From the NCBI RefSeq assembly GCF_016405855.1, contig NZ_JAEFCA010000004.1, forward strand, positions 406,075-470,074: DNA of 64,000 nt, written 5' to 3'. The stretch comes from Flavobacterium sp. IB48 (lineage in GTDB: Bacteria; Bacteroidota; Bacteroidia; Flavobacteriales; Flavobacteriaceae). Under the pieces are notes generated by a model that searched no databases, was not told the origin of the DNA, and saw only the letters and a program-made list of their open reading frames with translations. The translations under genes were made by a program, and so were the position numbers. Positions 25,679 through 34,817 of this stretch are shown one piece after another (position 1 is the first letter of the stretch; each line of letters opens with the position of its first letter).

Positions 25679-27598
25679 TTAATCTCTTCTAGATCTTCTT
25701 GGTCTTGAGCTATCGCCGAAGTTTTCTGAACGTCTTGGAGCTCTATCTGAACCACCTTCGCTTCTTGGAGCAGAGCTTCTAAAACCACCATCTCTTCTAG
25801 GAGCTGAGTTTCTATCACCTCTAAAACCTCCGTCACGAGATCCGCCTTCGCGTGATCCACCTTCTCTTGAAGAATTTCTATCACCTCTAAATCCGCCTTC
25901 ACGTCTTGGAGCGAAGTTTCCTTCTCTTCTTCCAGAATCACGTCTTCCACCGCCACGGTTGTTGTGGTCACGTCTTCCGCCACCGTCATTTTTAGAAATC
26001 TCAACATTGATACGACGACCTTCTAATTGTACGTTATTTAAAACGTCCATCACTTTGTCTGTATGCTGTGGATCTGTGTTGAAGAAAGAGAATCCTTCTT
26101 TAACATCTACTTTAAAGATATCATCACGACCTAAATCTAATGTTTCTTTCAAGTAATCTTTTAATGACATCCAATCGAAGTTGTCTCTAGAACCGATGTT
26201 TACAAAATAACGAACTGCTCCGTTGTTACTGAATTCTCTTGGTTCAGAATCACCTCTTTCACGTCTTTCACCAGATTGAACAGAAATATCTCTGTTTTTC
26301 TTGTAATAAGTAATGAAACGATTAAATTCTACTGAAACCATTTTCTTAATCAATTCTTCTTTAGATAAATCTTCAAGAACATTGTTGATTGCTGGCAAAT
26401 AGTTGTCAATTTCGTGATCAACCTCAGTGTCTTTAATTTTGTTAGCTAAGTGCAATAACTGAATTTCGCAGATTTCAATTCCAGATGGAATAGTTTTTTC
26501 TTCGAATTTTTGTTTGATGATTCTCTCGATAGAAGAAATTTTACGTAACTCACTTTTTGTAACAATTACAATAGAAGTACCTAATTTTCCAGCTCTACCT
26601 GTACGGCCAGAACGGTGGTTGTAAGTTTCGATTTCGTCAGGTAATTGGTAGTTCACAACGTGAGTTACGTTATCAACGTCAATACCACGTGCAGCAACAT
26701 CAGTAGCAACAAGCATCTGAATTTGTCTTCCACGGAACGATTTCATTACACCATCACGTTGCGCTTGAGATAAATCTCCGTGTAACGCAGCGGCGCTATA
26801 TCCATCTTCAATTAATTTCTCAGCAATAGCTTGCGTGTCTCTTTTTGTACGACAGAAAACTACTGAGAAAATGTCTGGATTAGCATCGGCTAAACGTTTT
26901 AATGCTTCGTAACGGTCACGAGCATTAACTAAATAAAATTCGTGAGAAACTGTAGATGAACCTGAGTTTTTAGCACCAACAGTAATCTCAACTGGTTCGC
27001 TCATAAATTGTTTTGCAATTCTAGCAACCTCTTGCGGCATAGTCGCAGAGAACAACCATGTACTTTTTTCGTCTGGAGTATCTGATAAAATAGATACGAT
27101 ATCCTCATAGAATCCCATGTTTAACATTTCGTCAGCCTCATCCAAAATACAGTAATCTATATTTTTAATGTTTACTAGACCTCTGTTAATCATGTCTTGC
27201 ATTCTTCCTGGAGTTGCCACAATAATTTGTGCACCTCTCTTTATTTCTCTTGCTTGCTCTGTTATACTAGCTCCTCCGTAAACTGCTACCACATTAATAC
27301 CTTTTTCGTATTTTGAGTAGTTTTTAAGTTCGTTAGTAATCTGTAAACATAACTCGCGTGTTGGCGATAAAACTAATGCTTGTGTATTTCTGTTGTCGGC
27401 ATCAATTTTTTGAATTAGCGGAAAACCGAAAGCTGCCGTTTTCCCTGTCCCTGTTTGAGCCAACGCAACCATATCCGTGTCTTTTTCCAATAATAGGGGA
27501 ATCGCCTTTTCCTGTACCTCTGACGGATTTTCAAATCCTAGATCTAAAATCGCCTTCAGTAACGATTCATTCAATCCTAATTGTTCAAATTTATTCAT
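25679..27598 (-). CDS. deaD: ATP-dependent DEAD-box RNA helicase with a C-terminal RG-rich tail
   Basis: A 639-residue cytoplasmic RNA helicase. The Q motif is at the start; Walker A is AQTGTGKTAAF near 45-55, DEAD is in ILDEADEML near 153, SAT in FSATMPQEV near 185, and motif VI in HRSGRTGRAG near 325. A DbpA-type RNA-binding domain spans about 455-536. Residues 537-639 are a low-complexity tail of RGG, GGFRGDR and RRD repeats, likely to bind RNA or drive condensation. This layout fits CsdA/DeaD-like helicases used in ribosome assembly and cold adaptation. A -7 box (TAATTTTG, minus strand 27627-27620) lies just upstream of the ATG. Confidence 0.94.
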   Translation of the reverse strand: MNKFEQLGLNESLLKAILDLGFENPSEVQEKAIPLLLEKDTDMVALAQTGTGKTAAFGFPLIQKIDADNRNTQALVLSPTRELCLQITNELKNYSKYEKGINVVAVYGGASITEQAREIKRGAQIIVATPGRMQDMINRGLVNIKNIDYCILDEADEMLNMGFYEDIVSILSDTPDEKSTWLFSATMPQEVARIAKQFMSEPVEITVGAKNSGSSTVSHEFYLVNARDRYEALKRLADANPDIFSVVFCRTKRDTQAIAEKLIEDGYSAAALHGDLSQAQRDGVMKSFRGRQIQMLVATDVAARGIDVDNVTHVVNYQLPDEIETYNHRSGRTGRAGKLGTSIVIVTKSELRKISSIERIIKQKFEEKTIPSGIEICEIQLLHLANKIKDTEVDHEIDNYLPAINNVLEDLSKEELIKKMVSVEFNRFITYYKKNRDISVQSGERRERGDSEPREFSNNGAVRYFVNIGSRDNFDWMSLKDYLKETLDLGRDDIFKVDVKEGFSFFNTDPQHTDKVMDVLNNVQLEGRRINVEISKNDGGGRRDHNNRGGGRRDSGRREGNFAPRREGGFRGDRNSSREGGSREGGSRDGGFRGDRNSAPRRDGGFRSSAPRSEGGSDRAPRRSENFGDSSRPRRSRRD

Positions 27599-27801
27599 AT
27601 GTGTTTTAAAATAGGGTGCAAAATTACTGCTAATTATTCAGATAAACTAATGCAATTTTAAGAATTATGTATTTGTTAAGAATTGATTATCAAAAAGTTA
27701 CGTTTTTGTTGAAATAAATTTTCGTGTTAAATGAAGAAATATGCCAAAAAACACGTCTTAAAATCTAAAATTTAGCATCTAAAATGTTGTATTTTAAACA
27801 A

Positions 27802-28380
27802 TTATTTTGTGGTGTTCAGAAAATCAATCAGTTGCTTAACAGCTTTTCCGCGGTGACCTATAGTGTTTTTGGTCTCTAAGGGTAATTCTGCAAAGGTTTT
27901 GTCAAAATTTTCGGGCTTAAAAATAGGATCATAACCAAATCCGTTTGTTCCGGTTTTTGTATTTGTAATTTCTCCTTTCGCAATTCCGGTAAATAGATAT
28001 TGTTTTCCTTCTAAGTTTAAAGTAATAACGGTTTTGAACTGTGCATCTCGATTTTTTTCATTTTTTAGAGCCTCCAAAAGCTTATTCATGTTATCATCTG
28101 CATTTTTTTGTTCTCCGGCGTATCGAGCTGAATATACTCCTGGTTCGCCATTTAAAGCAAGAACTTCTAAACCTGTATCATCTGCAAAACAATCATAACC
28201 GTATTTTTGAGTTACGTAATCAGCTTTTAAAATTGCATTTCCTTCAATTGTATCAGCGGTTTCTGGAATATCTTCCAAACAATTAATATCCTCTAAGCTT
28301 AATATTTTGATACTCTCTGGAAGCATACTCTGAATTTCTGCGATTTTATTTTTGTTATTGGAAGCGAAAACAAGTTTCAT
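27802..28380 (-). CDS. rdgB: dITP/XTP pyrophosphatase RdgB (HAM1 family)
   Basis: A 192-residue cytoplasmic nucleotide-pool cleaning enzyme that hydrolyses dITP, ITP and XTP to monophosphates. The signatures are FASNNKNKIAEI at the N-terminus (SxNxxK), DDTGLEVLALNGEPGVYSAR near 67, and FGYDPIF near 148. Length is typical. The catalytic Asp is in the DDTG segment. It runs divergently from the ABC transporter gene, and the -7 boxes of the two promoters are only 7 bp apart. Confidence 0.95.
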   Translation of the reverse strand: MKLVFASNNKNKIAEIQSMLPESIKILSLEDINCLEDIPETADTIEGNAILKADYVTQKYGYDCFADDTGLEVLALNGEPGVYSARYAGEQKNADDNMNKLLEALKNEKNRDAQFKTVITLNLEGKQYLFTGIAKGEITNTKTGTNGFGYDPIFKPENFDKTFAELPLETKNTIGHRGKAVKQLIDFLNTTK

Positions 28381-28409
28381 AGAATTAAAGTTTTAAATGA
28401 TTTTCAACA

Positions 28410-28432
28410 CAAATTTAGAATTCTTATATTTG
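28410..28432. promoter_or_regulatory. Face-to-face promoters of rdgB and the ABC transporter
   Basis: The minus -7 box TAAATTTG (28417-28410) and the plus -7 box TATATTTG (28425-28432) are separated by 7 bp. Clear -33 TTG elements are not seen. The two polymerases could not initiate at the same moment. Confidence 0.5.
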
Positions 28433-28456
28433 ATATGTGGCTTAAAAATGAAATAA

Positions 28457-30235
28457 ATGCAATTATCTGTATTATATAAAAAAATCCTACCTTTTGTTAA
28501 GCCATACAGAAAAATGGTAGCTGCAACTTTACTTCTAACTTTTTTAGGTTCGTTTGCAGCACAAGTAAATGCCGTTATTCTAAAATATACTGTAGATACT
28601 ATAAACAACCTGATGGTTGCCCATGAACCATTATCTAAAGGATTCCATTTGTTAGGCATTATTAGTGTGGTGTTGTTGACTAAAGAATTGGTAAATTCTG
28701 TTGTGCAGTTTGGACAAAAATTTTATGGAGAAAAACTCCGCATTTTCATTACTCGAGATATTTCGCAAACTATTGTCGAAAAAATTCTGAGTTATAGAAT
28801 GGAATTTTACACTTCTGATGAAAATGAAAGCGGAAAACTTCAAACTAGAATTGATGCCGGAATTAGCAGTTTGACGAGATTAGTTCAGAACTTTTTTATT
28901 GATATTCTGCCTTTATTTGCCAATGCTTTTGTGGCTTTGGTAATTATGTTTTATGCCAATGTTTATGTGGGTTTGGTAAGTTTGTGTATTATCCCGATTT
29001 ACTTTTATATTAGTCAGTTACAAGCAACTAAATTGAGCGGATTCAGACGAAGAATGCGAAATTACCGTGAGACTAAAAATAACGGAATCATTAGTTTAAT
29101 TGAATCCATAACAGTAATTAAATCCTTTGTGCGTGAGTCGACAGAAGCAGATCGGCATGAAAAGATTCAGTTTGAGATGACCGAAAATCAGCTCCAAACG
29201 AGAAAGACTAGCTTTATTTTTGAAAGCATTAAAAGCTTTGTCGAACAGATAGGAGTGGTAATTATTATCATTTTGACTGCTTATTTTGTTTTGAATAATC
29301 AAATGACAATTGGAGCGATTATGTTTCATATTATGCTTTTTAATAACGTTTCGTCGCCAATTAGGCAATTGCATCGTATTTATGACGAGGTAAATGATGC
29401 GCTGATTTATTCAGAAGGCTTTTTTGATATTTTAGAATCAGAACAGGAAGTAGAAACCAGTGGCAATTATATTCCAGAAAAAATTGTTGGATTAATTGAG
29501 GTTAAAAATGTCGATTTTGTTTATCCAAACGGAACACAGGCGCTTTACGATATTAATTTTACAGTTAAACCAAATGAGACATCGGCTCTGGTAGGATTAA
29601 GTGGTGCGGGAAAAAGTACTATTATTAATTTATTAGATAAGTTTTATCTGCCATCATCAGGACAAATCTTTTTAGATGGAGTAGATTTAATAGATTACAA
29701 TACCGATTTTCTGCGTAAAAACATTGGATTGGTGCTTCAGAAGAATCATATTTTTAAAGGAACAATTGCCGAAAACATTTTATACGGAAATCCTGAAGCT
29801 TCTCAAGAAGAAGTAATCGAAGCAGCAAAACAGGCGTATATTCATGAACAAGTGATCCAATTGCCAAAAAGCTACGATTCTGATGCACATTTGCTTTCTG
29901 GTGGTCAGCAGCAACGAATTGCAATTGCAAGGTTGTTTTTGAAAAATCCTCCTATAATTTTTCTTGACGAACCAACAGCAAGTTTAGATGCAATTGCAAC
30001 AGAGCAAATTAAGAAATCTTTGGATGCAATTAAAAAAGATAGAACTGTTATTATAATATCGCATAGTATTTCTCAGATTATTGATGCTTCCAATATCATT
30101 GTTTTAGAAAAAGGAAGATGTGTAGAAAAAGGAACTCACGACGAACTATACGATAATAAAGGAACTTATTACCAAATATTTATGGCAATGGCTAACAGCT
30201 TGAATATTGATAAAATTACTCAGACTTTTGAGTGA
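28457..30235 (+). CDS. ABC exporter (fused permease and ATPase)
   Basis: A 592-residue half-transporter of the lipid/peptide/drug exporter type. Six membrane helices span about 1-310. The nucleotide-binding domain has GLSGAGKST (Walker A, near 375), LSGGQQQR (signature, near 478) and IIFLDEPTAS (Walker B, near 500). It would act as a homodimer in the inner membrane. The substrate cannot be told from sequence; MsbA-like lipid flippases and multidrug exporters are the main options. The stop overlaps the 3' end of the DUF2809 gene by 20 nt on the opposite strand. Confidence 0.93.
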   Translation: MQLSVLYKKILPFVKPYRKMVAATLLLTFLGSFAAQVNAVILKYTVDTINNLMVAHEPLSKGFHLLGIISVVLLTKELVNSVVQFGQKFYGEKLRIFITRDISQTIVEKILSYRMEFYTSDENESGKLQTRIDAGISSLTRLVQNFFIDILPLFANAFVALVIMFYANVYVGLVSLCIIPIYFYISQLQATKLSGFRRRMRNYRETKNNGIISLIESITVIKSFVRESTEADRHEKIQFEMTENQLQTRKTSFIFESIKSFVEQIGVVIIIILTAYFVLNNQMTIGAIMFHIMLFNNVSSPIRQLHRIYDEVNDALIYSEGFFDILESEQEVETSGNYIPEKIVGLIEVKNVDFVYPNGTQALYDINFTVKPNETSALVGLSGAGKSTIINLLDKFYLPSSGQIFLDGVDLIDYNTDFLRKNIGLVLQKNHIFKGTIAENILYGNPEASQEEVIEAAKQAYIHEQVIQLPKSYDSDAHLLSGGQQQRIAIARLFLKNPPIIFLDEPTASLDAIATEQIKKSLDAIKKDRTVIIISHSISQIIDASNIIVLEKGRCVEKGTHDELYDNKGTYYQIFMAMANSLNIDKITQTFE

Positions 30236-30599
30236 AAAATTTTAGAATGATTTTTTCTGAGATAAAAGCTGAAAAAATTCCAAAAGTGTAAGCCAGAATA
30301 TCCGACCATAAAAAACCTTGACCTAGAACGTATCTTCCAAAAAGAGTTTTTCTTAATTCAATGATCCATTCCGCTTGATACAATTGAAGAAATTCAATGC
30401 AATAACAAATTAGCAGCGAAAGAAAGAATATCAAAAATGCGTTTTTGAACGGGAAAAAGATTCTAACTAAAAAGTAAATCATTACTGCATAAAGAAAATC
30501 GCCAATCCATAAAGGGATAAAAGGGATTTTTCTAGAAAGGATTCCGAGGAAAATTATACTTAGAAAAATTGCGAAATAGTATATTCTGGTTTTGTTCAA
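30216..30599 (-). CDS. DUF2809 family membrane protein
   Basis: A 127-residue protein with four predicted membrane helices and the DUF2809 pattern: LGILSRKIPFIPLWIGDFLYAVMIYFL near the start and QGFLWSDILAYTFGI near the end. A TTG at 30599 begins the frame; an in-frame TAA 12 nt upstream with no ATG between makes TTG the only reasonable start. The function is unknown. Its 3' end overlaps the convergent ABC-transporter gene by 20 nt. Confidence 0.75.
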   Translation of the reverse strand: MNKTRIYYFAIFLSIIFLGILSRKIPFIPLWIGDFLYAVMIYFLVRIFFPFKNAFLIFFLSLLICYCIEFLQLYQAEWIIELRKTLFGRYVLGQGFLWSDILAYTFGIFSAFISEKIILKFFTQKSE

Positions 30600-30798
30600 G
30601 TTGAGATTACTTTAGGTGCAGCAAATTTATATGAAATTTTTAAAAGAGATTAAGTCTCGTTATTCTGGAATGACAAACTAGATCAAAGGTTTGTAGAATG
30701 AGGTAATCAATAATACATTTTTAGGTGTCAAAAAATACAAAACTCTATTAGAAATTTTTTATTTCATAAATTTATCGATTAAACAAACTATCTACCAC

Positions 30799-31977
30799 AT
30801 GAATGCAAAAATTTACACTCTGATTGCCGCATTGTTTATTCTAGGAAATCAAGGTTATTCTCAAAAAGACAAAACATTTAATATTAAAAAACAGTTAGAT
30901 TACTGTGCAGAACAAGCTTCAAAAACGTTACAAGTAATTCCGAATGACGGAACTTCGCCAAGAACAGTTCCAAACGGAAGTAAAGAATGGAAATTTGTTG
31001 ACTATAAAGATTGGACAAGCGGATTTTGGCCGGGAGAATTATGGTTTTTATATGAAGCGACAAAAGATAAAAAATGGGAAAAAGAAGCCGATAAATTTAC
31101 TCGTTTCTTAACGCCTTTATCGATTACAAAAGCTGCAGATCATGATTTAGGTTTTCAGGTTTTCAATAGTTTCGGAAACGGATATCGTTTGACTAAAAAT
31201 AAGGAATACAAAGAAATCATTTTAAAAACTGCCGATACGCTTGCCACACTTTTTAATCCGAAAGTGGGAACAATACAATCTTGGCCTCATAATAAAATGG
31301 GTGGGCATAATACGATTATAGACAATATGATGAATTTAGAGCTTTTGTTTTGGGCTTCAAAAAATGGCGGAAGTAAAAAATTATACGACATAGCTGTAAA
31401 GCATGCCGAAACCACAATGGCAAATCATTTTAGACCAGATAATACTTCTTATCACGTAATTATTTACGATTTCGAAACGGGAAAAAAGATAAAAGGAAGA
31501 ACAGCCCAAGGATATAGTGATGATAGTATGTGGGCGCGTGGCCAAGCATGGGCTATTTATGGTTTTACAATGACCTATAGAGAAACAAAAGATACTAAGT
31601 TTTTAGATTTTGCTCATAAATTAGCGCGTGTTTATTTAGATAAATTAACAACAGAAGATTTAATTCCGTATTGGGATTTTAATGCGCCAAACATTCCAAA
31701 TGAGCCTCGAGATGCTTCGGCGGCGGCTATTGTTTCGTCTGCACTTTTAGAATTAAGTTCGTACACAAAAGACAAGAATTTAAAAGCTGAATATTTGACA
31801 AAAGCTAAAAAGATGATCGTTTCGCTTTCAGATCATTATCAGAGTCATGATGTTAATTCAGCATTTTTATTGCATTCAACAGGACATAAACCAGCAAACA
31901 GTGAGATCGATTGTTCTATAAATTACGCAGATTATTATTATCTTGAAGCACTTTTAAGACTTCAGAAACTAAAATAG
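30799..31977 (+). CDS. Secreted GH88 unsaturated glucuronyl/rhamnogalacturonyl hydrolase
   Basis: A 392-residue glycoside hydrolase with a signal peptide (MNAKIYTLIAALFILGNQGYSQ). It keeps the (alpha/alpha)6 barrel signatures of GH88: DWTSGFWPGELWFLY near 71, HDLGFQ with Asp116, and TIIDNMMNLELLFWA with Asp175, these being the two catalytic Asp positions of the family. It should remove 4,5-unsaturated uronic acid residues released by polysaccharide lyases from glycosaminoglycans or pectin-like glycans. No lyase or SusC/SusD pair is near, so it is an orphan. A cluster of small lipoproteins follows after 88 nt, with its own promoter. Confidence 0.92.
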   Translation: MNAKIYTLIAALFILGNQGYSQKDKTFNIKKQLDYCAEQASKTLQVIPNDGTSPRTVPNGSKEWKFVDYKDWTSGFWPGELWFLYEATKDKKWEKEADKFTRFLTPLSITKAADHDLGFQVFNSFGNGYRLTKNKEYKEIILKTADTLATLFNPKVGTIQSWPHNKMGGHNTIIDNMMNLELLFWASKNGGSKKLYDIAVKHAETTMANHFRPDNTSYHVIIYDFETGKKIKGRTAQGYSDDSMWARGQAWAIYGFTMTYRETKDTKFLDFAHKLARVYLDKLTTEDLIPYWDFNAPNIPNEPRDASAAAIVSSALLELSSYTKDKNLKAEYLTKAKKMIVSLSDHYQSHDVNSAFLLHSTGHKPANSEIDCSINYADYYYLEALLRLQKLK

Positions 31978-31996
31978 TTTATTGGTTTAAAAACAT

Positions 31997-32026
31997 TTGC
32001 GAAAGCGGTAATATTAATTATTTTTG
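31997..32026 (+). promoter_or_regulatory. Promoter of the lipoprotein cluster
   Basis: -33 TTG at 31997-31999 and -7 TATTTTTG at 32019-32026, with a 19-bp spacer. Confidence 0.7.
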
Positions 32027-32065
32027 CAGTAAAATATTTACAATTTAAACCTAAAAAAATAAGCT

Positions 32066-32845
32066 ATGATTAGAAAAATTACCCAAATCTTATTTGTTTT
32101 AACTCTTTTGCTGTCTTTTTCAGGCTGTAGAGATACTAAACAAAATATTCAAGCATTTGTAAATTCTTATAATAAATCGGCGGCTAATTTTAGTAATGAC
32201 ATCATTACTTCAACTGAAGCAAAGGCATTTCTAGATCAAAAAAGAATAGAAATTACGATGGAAACTATAATAGAATCAAATGCTGAAAATAAATCTATGT
32301 ACACACAGCTGTTTCCTAACTTCTTAAAAGAAATGTTTTCGACAGATAGAGAAATAAAAGGTCTAATTGAAGATGGAGTTGTTATCAAAGTTGATTTTCT
32401 TGGTAGCGATAATACATCAATTGCTGAATTTGAAATAGATAAGAAAGAACTTGATGAACTTATTAAAAAGAATGCTGGTAAGCCAGTAGTTTCTGTTGAA
32501 TCAGTAACACCTAATGGAGGTTCTGAGCTTGGAGAGATGTTAGTAATGATGAACAGGAATATGCCATTAAAAAATAGTGATGGCAGCAAGGTTTTGAAAA
32601 TTTATCATAATGATAAAAACCAACTTGTTTATCAGGTAGAGATGCCAGATGATATAATTGAAATACTAAAAAATAATACAGCTAATTCTTTAGTTAAAGA
32701 AAGCATATTAAGACAAGGTCAGATTCAAAAAGTAGCTTCTATGATACAGCGCTATGGCATTAAAGATATTAAATATGAATATTTTAATGCTAAAGGTAAA
32801 ATGATTAATACTTTAGTTTTAACAGAAAAAGATCTTCAACTATAA
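32066..32845 (+). CDS. Lipoprotein, paralogue 1 of a three-member family
   Basis: A 259-residue lipoprotein with lipobox LSFSGC and the Cys near residue 21. The N-terminal 110 residues align with the lipoproteins at 33661 and 34335: RDTKQNIQAFVNSYNKS after the Cys, then a TSTEAKAFLDQKRIEITMET block, a FPNFLKEM block and a LIEDGVVIKVDFL block. Residues about 120-259 are an extra region absent from the two short paralogues. I recognise no known domain. The next gene overlaps its stop by 1 nt, so the two are translationally coupled. Confidence 0.75.
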   Translation: MIRKITQILFVLTLLLSFSGCRDTKQNIQAFVNSYNKSAANFSNDIITSTEAKAFLDQKRIEITMETIIESNAENKSMYTQLFPNFLKEMFSTDREIKGLIEDGVVIKVDFLGSDNTSIAEFEIDKKELDELIKKNAGKPVVSVESVTPNGGSELGEMLVMMNRNMPLKNSDGSKVLKIYHNDKNQLVYQVEMPDDIIEILKNNTANSLVKESILRQGQIQKVASMIQRYGIKDIKYEYFNAKGKMINTLVLTEKDLQL

Positions 32846-33567
32846 TGAGCAGCGAATCAACAAGCTGGAGAACAGTTTTAGGTGTCATTTTTATTATAAT
32901 AAGCTTACTTAGGCTTATCTCTACCTGTTCAAATAGTAACAGGAATAGTAATAATTTGGTTAACAGCGATCTCAGCCCTTATGTTATCACCCAAGAGAAG
33001 GCTGAAGAACTAATGAAGCAAAGAGAAGTCAACAATCAAATTGCACATTTTGAAAAGAATAGACGCTCAAATAATTTGTTTTACAAAAATTATGGTGCTT
33101 TAGACAGTCTTTCAATTATGGAACAGAATGATTACGGATTTAGCAAACTTAAAAGAGACTCTGTAGTTTTTATTGATATAAAGACTCAGTTAAATGTACC
33201 GAAAGAATACTATTTGCAAAACAATCATGATGATTCATTACGAATGGCAATTAAATCTCCTCGAAATCTGACTATTTTTATTCACGATTTTGAAACTAAA
33301 GAAAGTATAGAAAACGGCTTTAAAAGTTTGAAAAAGTATAGTAATCTTAAGAAGTTTAAAGTTGAAAATACTATAGGTATGACAAAGGCTATTTCATATC
33401 AGATTTCTAAAGAAAATAAAACTTTCAACGGTTATGCATTGGCTTTTCAAGGCAAAGGAAGAGATTATCAGACATTTTTTGAATTTGAGAGCAGTACACT
33501 TTCTAGAGATCTAGTAAAAACGAAAGCTTTAGACTTTTTACTTCAAAATATGAAGCAGAAAAAATAA
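32845..33567 (+). CDS. Membrane-anchored protein of unknown function, coupled to the lipoprotein
   Basis: A 240-residue protein. A short N-terminus and one TM helix (about 9-27, including GVIFIIISLLRLI) are followed by a charged, mostly soluble domain rich in Lys, Asn and Asp. The start ATG shares an A with the TAA of the previous gene (TAATG). No motif is recognisable. Tight coupling suggests it works with the paralogue 1 lipoprotein in the envelope. It could be an inner-membrane partner; that is inference. Confidence 0.65.
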   Translation: MSSESTSWRTVLGVIFIIISLLRLISTCSNSNRNSNNLVNSDLSPYVITQEKAEELMKQREVNNQIAHFEKNRRSNNLFYKNYGALDSLSIMEQNDYGFSKLKRDSVVFIDIKTQLNVPKEYYLQNNHDDSLRMAIKSPRNLTIFIHDFETKESIENGFKSLKKYSNLKKFKVENTIGMTKAISYQISKENKTFNGYALAFQGKGRDYQTFFEFESSTLSRDLVKTKALDFLLQNMKQKK

Positions 33568-33660
33568 GGATTTATAGAAAGTAAAAGTCTATCTTAATTG
33601 AAATTGACAAATAATATCAAATATAATGACTAAATTGTATTTAGTTTAAAAACTAAAGTC

Positions 33661-34068
33661 ATGATAAAAAAAATAAGCCAAATTGCCTTTGCAATAATGA
33701 TGGTATTAATGCTTGCGAGCTGTAAAAATACCAAACAAAAACTTCAAGAGTATGTTGTAACCTACAACAAAACTATTGCGCCAAGTTTTAGAGCTGAAAA
33801 TGTAACACTTACTACAGCAAGAGGTTATATTAATGATGATAAAATAGAGTTGCGTTTTGAAACCGATTTGGAACAAAATGAAGCAAATAAGTCAGCAGCT
33901 GTTATTTCTTTTCCAAAATTAATAAAATTGATGATCGATAAAGACGAGATTCCAAGACAATTAATAGAAGAAGGGGTTCAATTTGATGTTTATTTTCTAG
34001 CAGATGATAATACTGTTTTAGATAAAGAAACACTAACGGGCGAATCGCTTAAAGATTTTTTGAAATAA
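33661..34068 (+). CDS. Lipoprotein, paralogue 2
   Basis: A 135-residue lipoprotein with lipobox LMLASC and Cys21. It starts MIKKISQIAF, almost identical to the starts at 32066 and 34335, and has the shared CKNTKQKLQEYV, RGYINDDKIELRFET and LIEEGVQFDVYFL blocks. It ends after the family core and so is the short form. Functions are unknown. It follows 32845-33567 by 93 nt. A strong terminator is at 34117. Confidence 0.72.
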   Translation: MIKKISQIAFAIMMVLMLASCKNTKQKLQEYVVTYNKTIAPSFRAENVTLTTARGYINDDKIELRFETDLEQNEANKSAAVISFPKLIKLMIDKDEIPRQLIEEGVQFDVYFLADDNTVLDKETLTGESLKDFLK

Positions 34069-34116
34069 TAAATGGAGTTTTGTAGAAATACAAATTATTT
34101 TAATTCTTACATATTG

Positions 34117-34152
34117 AAAGTCTCTTTAAATAAATTTTAAAGAGACTTTTTT
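34117..34152 (+). terminator. Terminator after lipoprotein paralogue 2
   Basis: A perfect 14-bp stem (arms 34117-34130 and 34136-34149, AAAGTCTCTTTAAA), a 5-nt loop and T-rich flanks. Confidence 0.85.
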
Positions 34153-34272
34153 ATGTTTACGACTAAAAGTTAAGCGTAGAATAAACGTTTTATTCTTACA
34201 AATATCCCTCTTTTTAAGCAGGTAATTGGTTTGTATTCAAAGAATTGTGTATGTGATTTTTGTAATTGAATA

Positions 34273-34303
34273 TTGTTTTTGTGTTATGAATTAATTATGT
34301 TTG
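34273..34303 (+). promoter_or_regulatory. Promoter of lipoprotein paralogue 3
   Basis: -33 TTG at 34273-34275, a 20-bp spacer, and -7 TATGTTTG at 34296-34303. Confidence 0.68.
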
Positions 34304-34334
34304 AGTTAAAAAATAACTATTAAACCAAAAAATT

Positions 34335-34766
34335 ATGAAAAAAATTACCCAAATCGCATTCGCATTCGCTTTTGCATTATTCTTGGTAAGCTGTAAAAAT
34401 ACCAAGCAAAAAATACAGGAACATGTAAGTAATTACAATAATTCTGTTTCTATAAAAGGAAGCGGAATTACGAGTACATCAGCAAAAGCGTTTCTAAATG
34501 ACAATAAAATCGAAATTAGAATTGAAACCAATTTAGAAGAAAACGATGCAAATAAACTAGCCTACAAAGAATCATTTCCAGACTTATTAAAAGAGATGAT
34601 TAAGAATGATCAGATTTCTTCCTCTCTTATTGCTGAAGGAGTAAAATTTGACGTCTATTTTTTAGCTTATAATAATGCTATTTTAGCCCAAGAAGTAGTA
34701 GATCAAGATGAGTTAGCGGTTTTGGAAGGAACAGCAAAAGCAGGAAAAGAAACGGCAAAATTATAA
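34335..34766 (+). CDS. Lipoprotein, paralogue 3
   Basis: A 143-residue lipoprotein with lipobox LFLVSC, Cys20 and the same CKNTKQKIQEHV start. Block 2 (SAKAFLNDNKIEIRIET), block 3 (SFPDLLKEM) and block 4 (LIAEGVKFDVYFLAYNN) match the two upstream paralogues closely; a Lys/Ala-rich tail replaces the C-terminus. It has its own promoter and terminator, unlike paralogues 1 and 2. The close tandem similarity points to recent duplication. Surface or periplasmic location is expected; no function is known. Confidence 0.72.
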   Translation: MKKITQIAFAFAFALFLVSCKNTKQKIQEHVSNYNNSVSIKGSGITSTSAKAFLNDNKIEIRIETNLEENDANKLAYKESFPDLLKEMIKNDQISSSLIAEGVKFDVYFLAYNNAILAQEVVDQDELAVLEGTAKAGKETAKL

Positions 34767-34781
34767 TTGAAAATTATGCAT

Positions 34782-34817
34782 AAAAAAAATCCTCTTCATT
34801 TGAAGAGGATTTTTTTT
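34782..34817. terminator. Bidirectional terminator between lipoprotein 3 and 34816
   Basis: A 17-bp stem, A-tract plus ATCCTCTTCA with TGAAGAGGAT plus T-tract, and a 2-nt loop. It ends the plus transcript and the minus transcript of the glutamate synthase-like gene, whose stop codon lies at its edge. Confidence 0.88.

Noticed and set aside
25679..25960. Repetitive DNA in the helicase 3' end as a CRISPR-like or VNTR locus
   Set aside because: The repeats are in frame and encode RGG/GGFRGDR units; unit lengths vary by codons, as expected of a coding low-complexity tail.
25663..26007. 114-residue minus-strand open frame over the RG-rich tail of the helicase
   Set aside because: It is an out-of-frame reading of the repetitive RG-rich tail; the Glu/Val-rich composition is an artefact of the repeats.
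25960..26156. Plus-strand open frame inside the helicase gene
   Set aside because: It lies antisense to the helicase gene; the codon composition follows the repetitive tail-proximal helicase DNA, and no start context or homology supports it.
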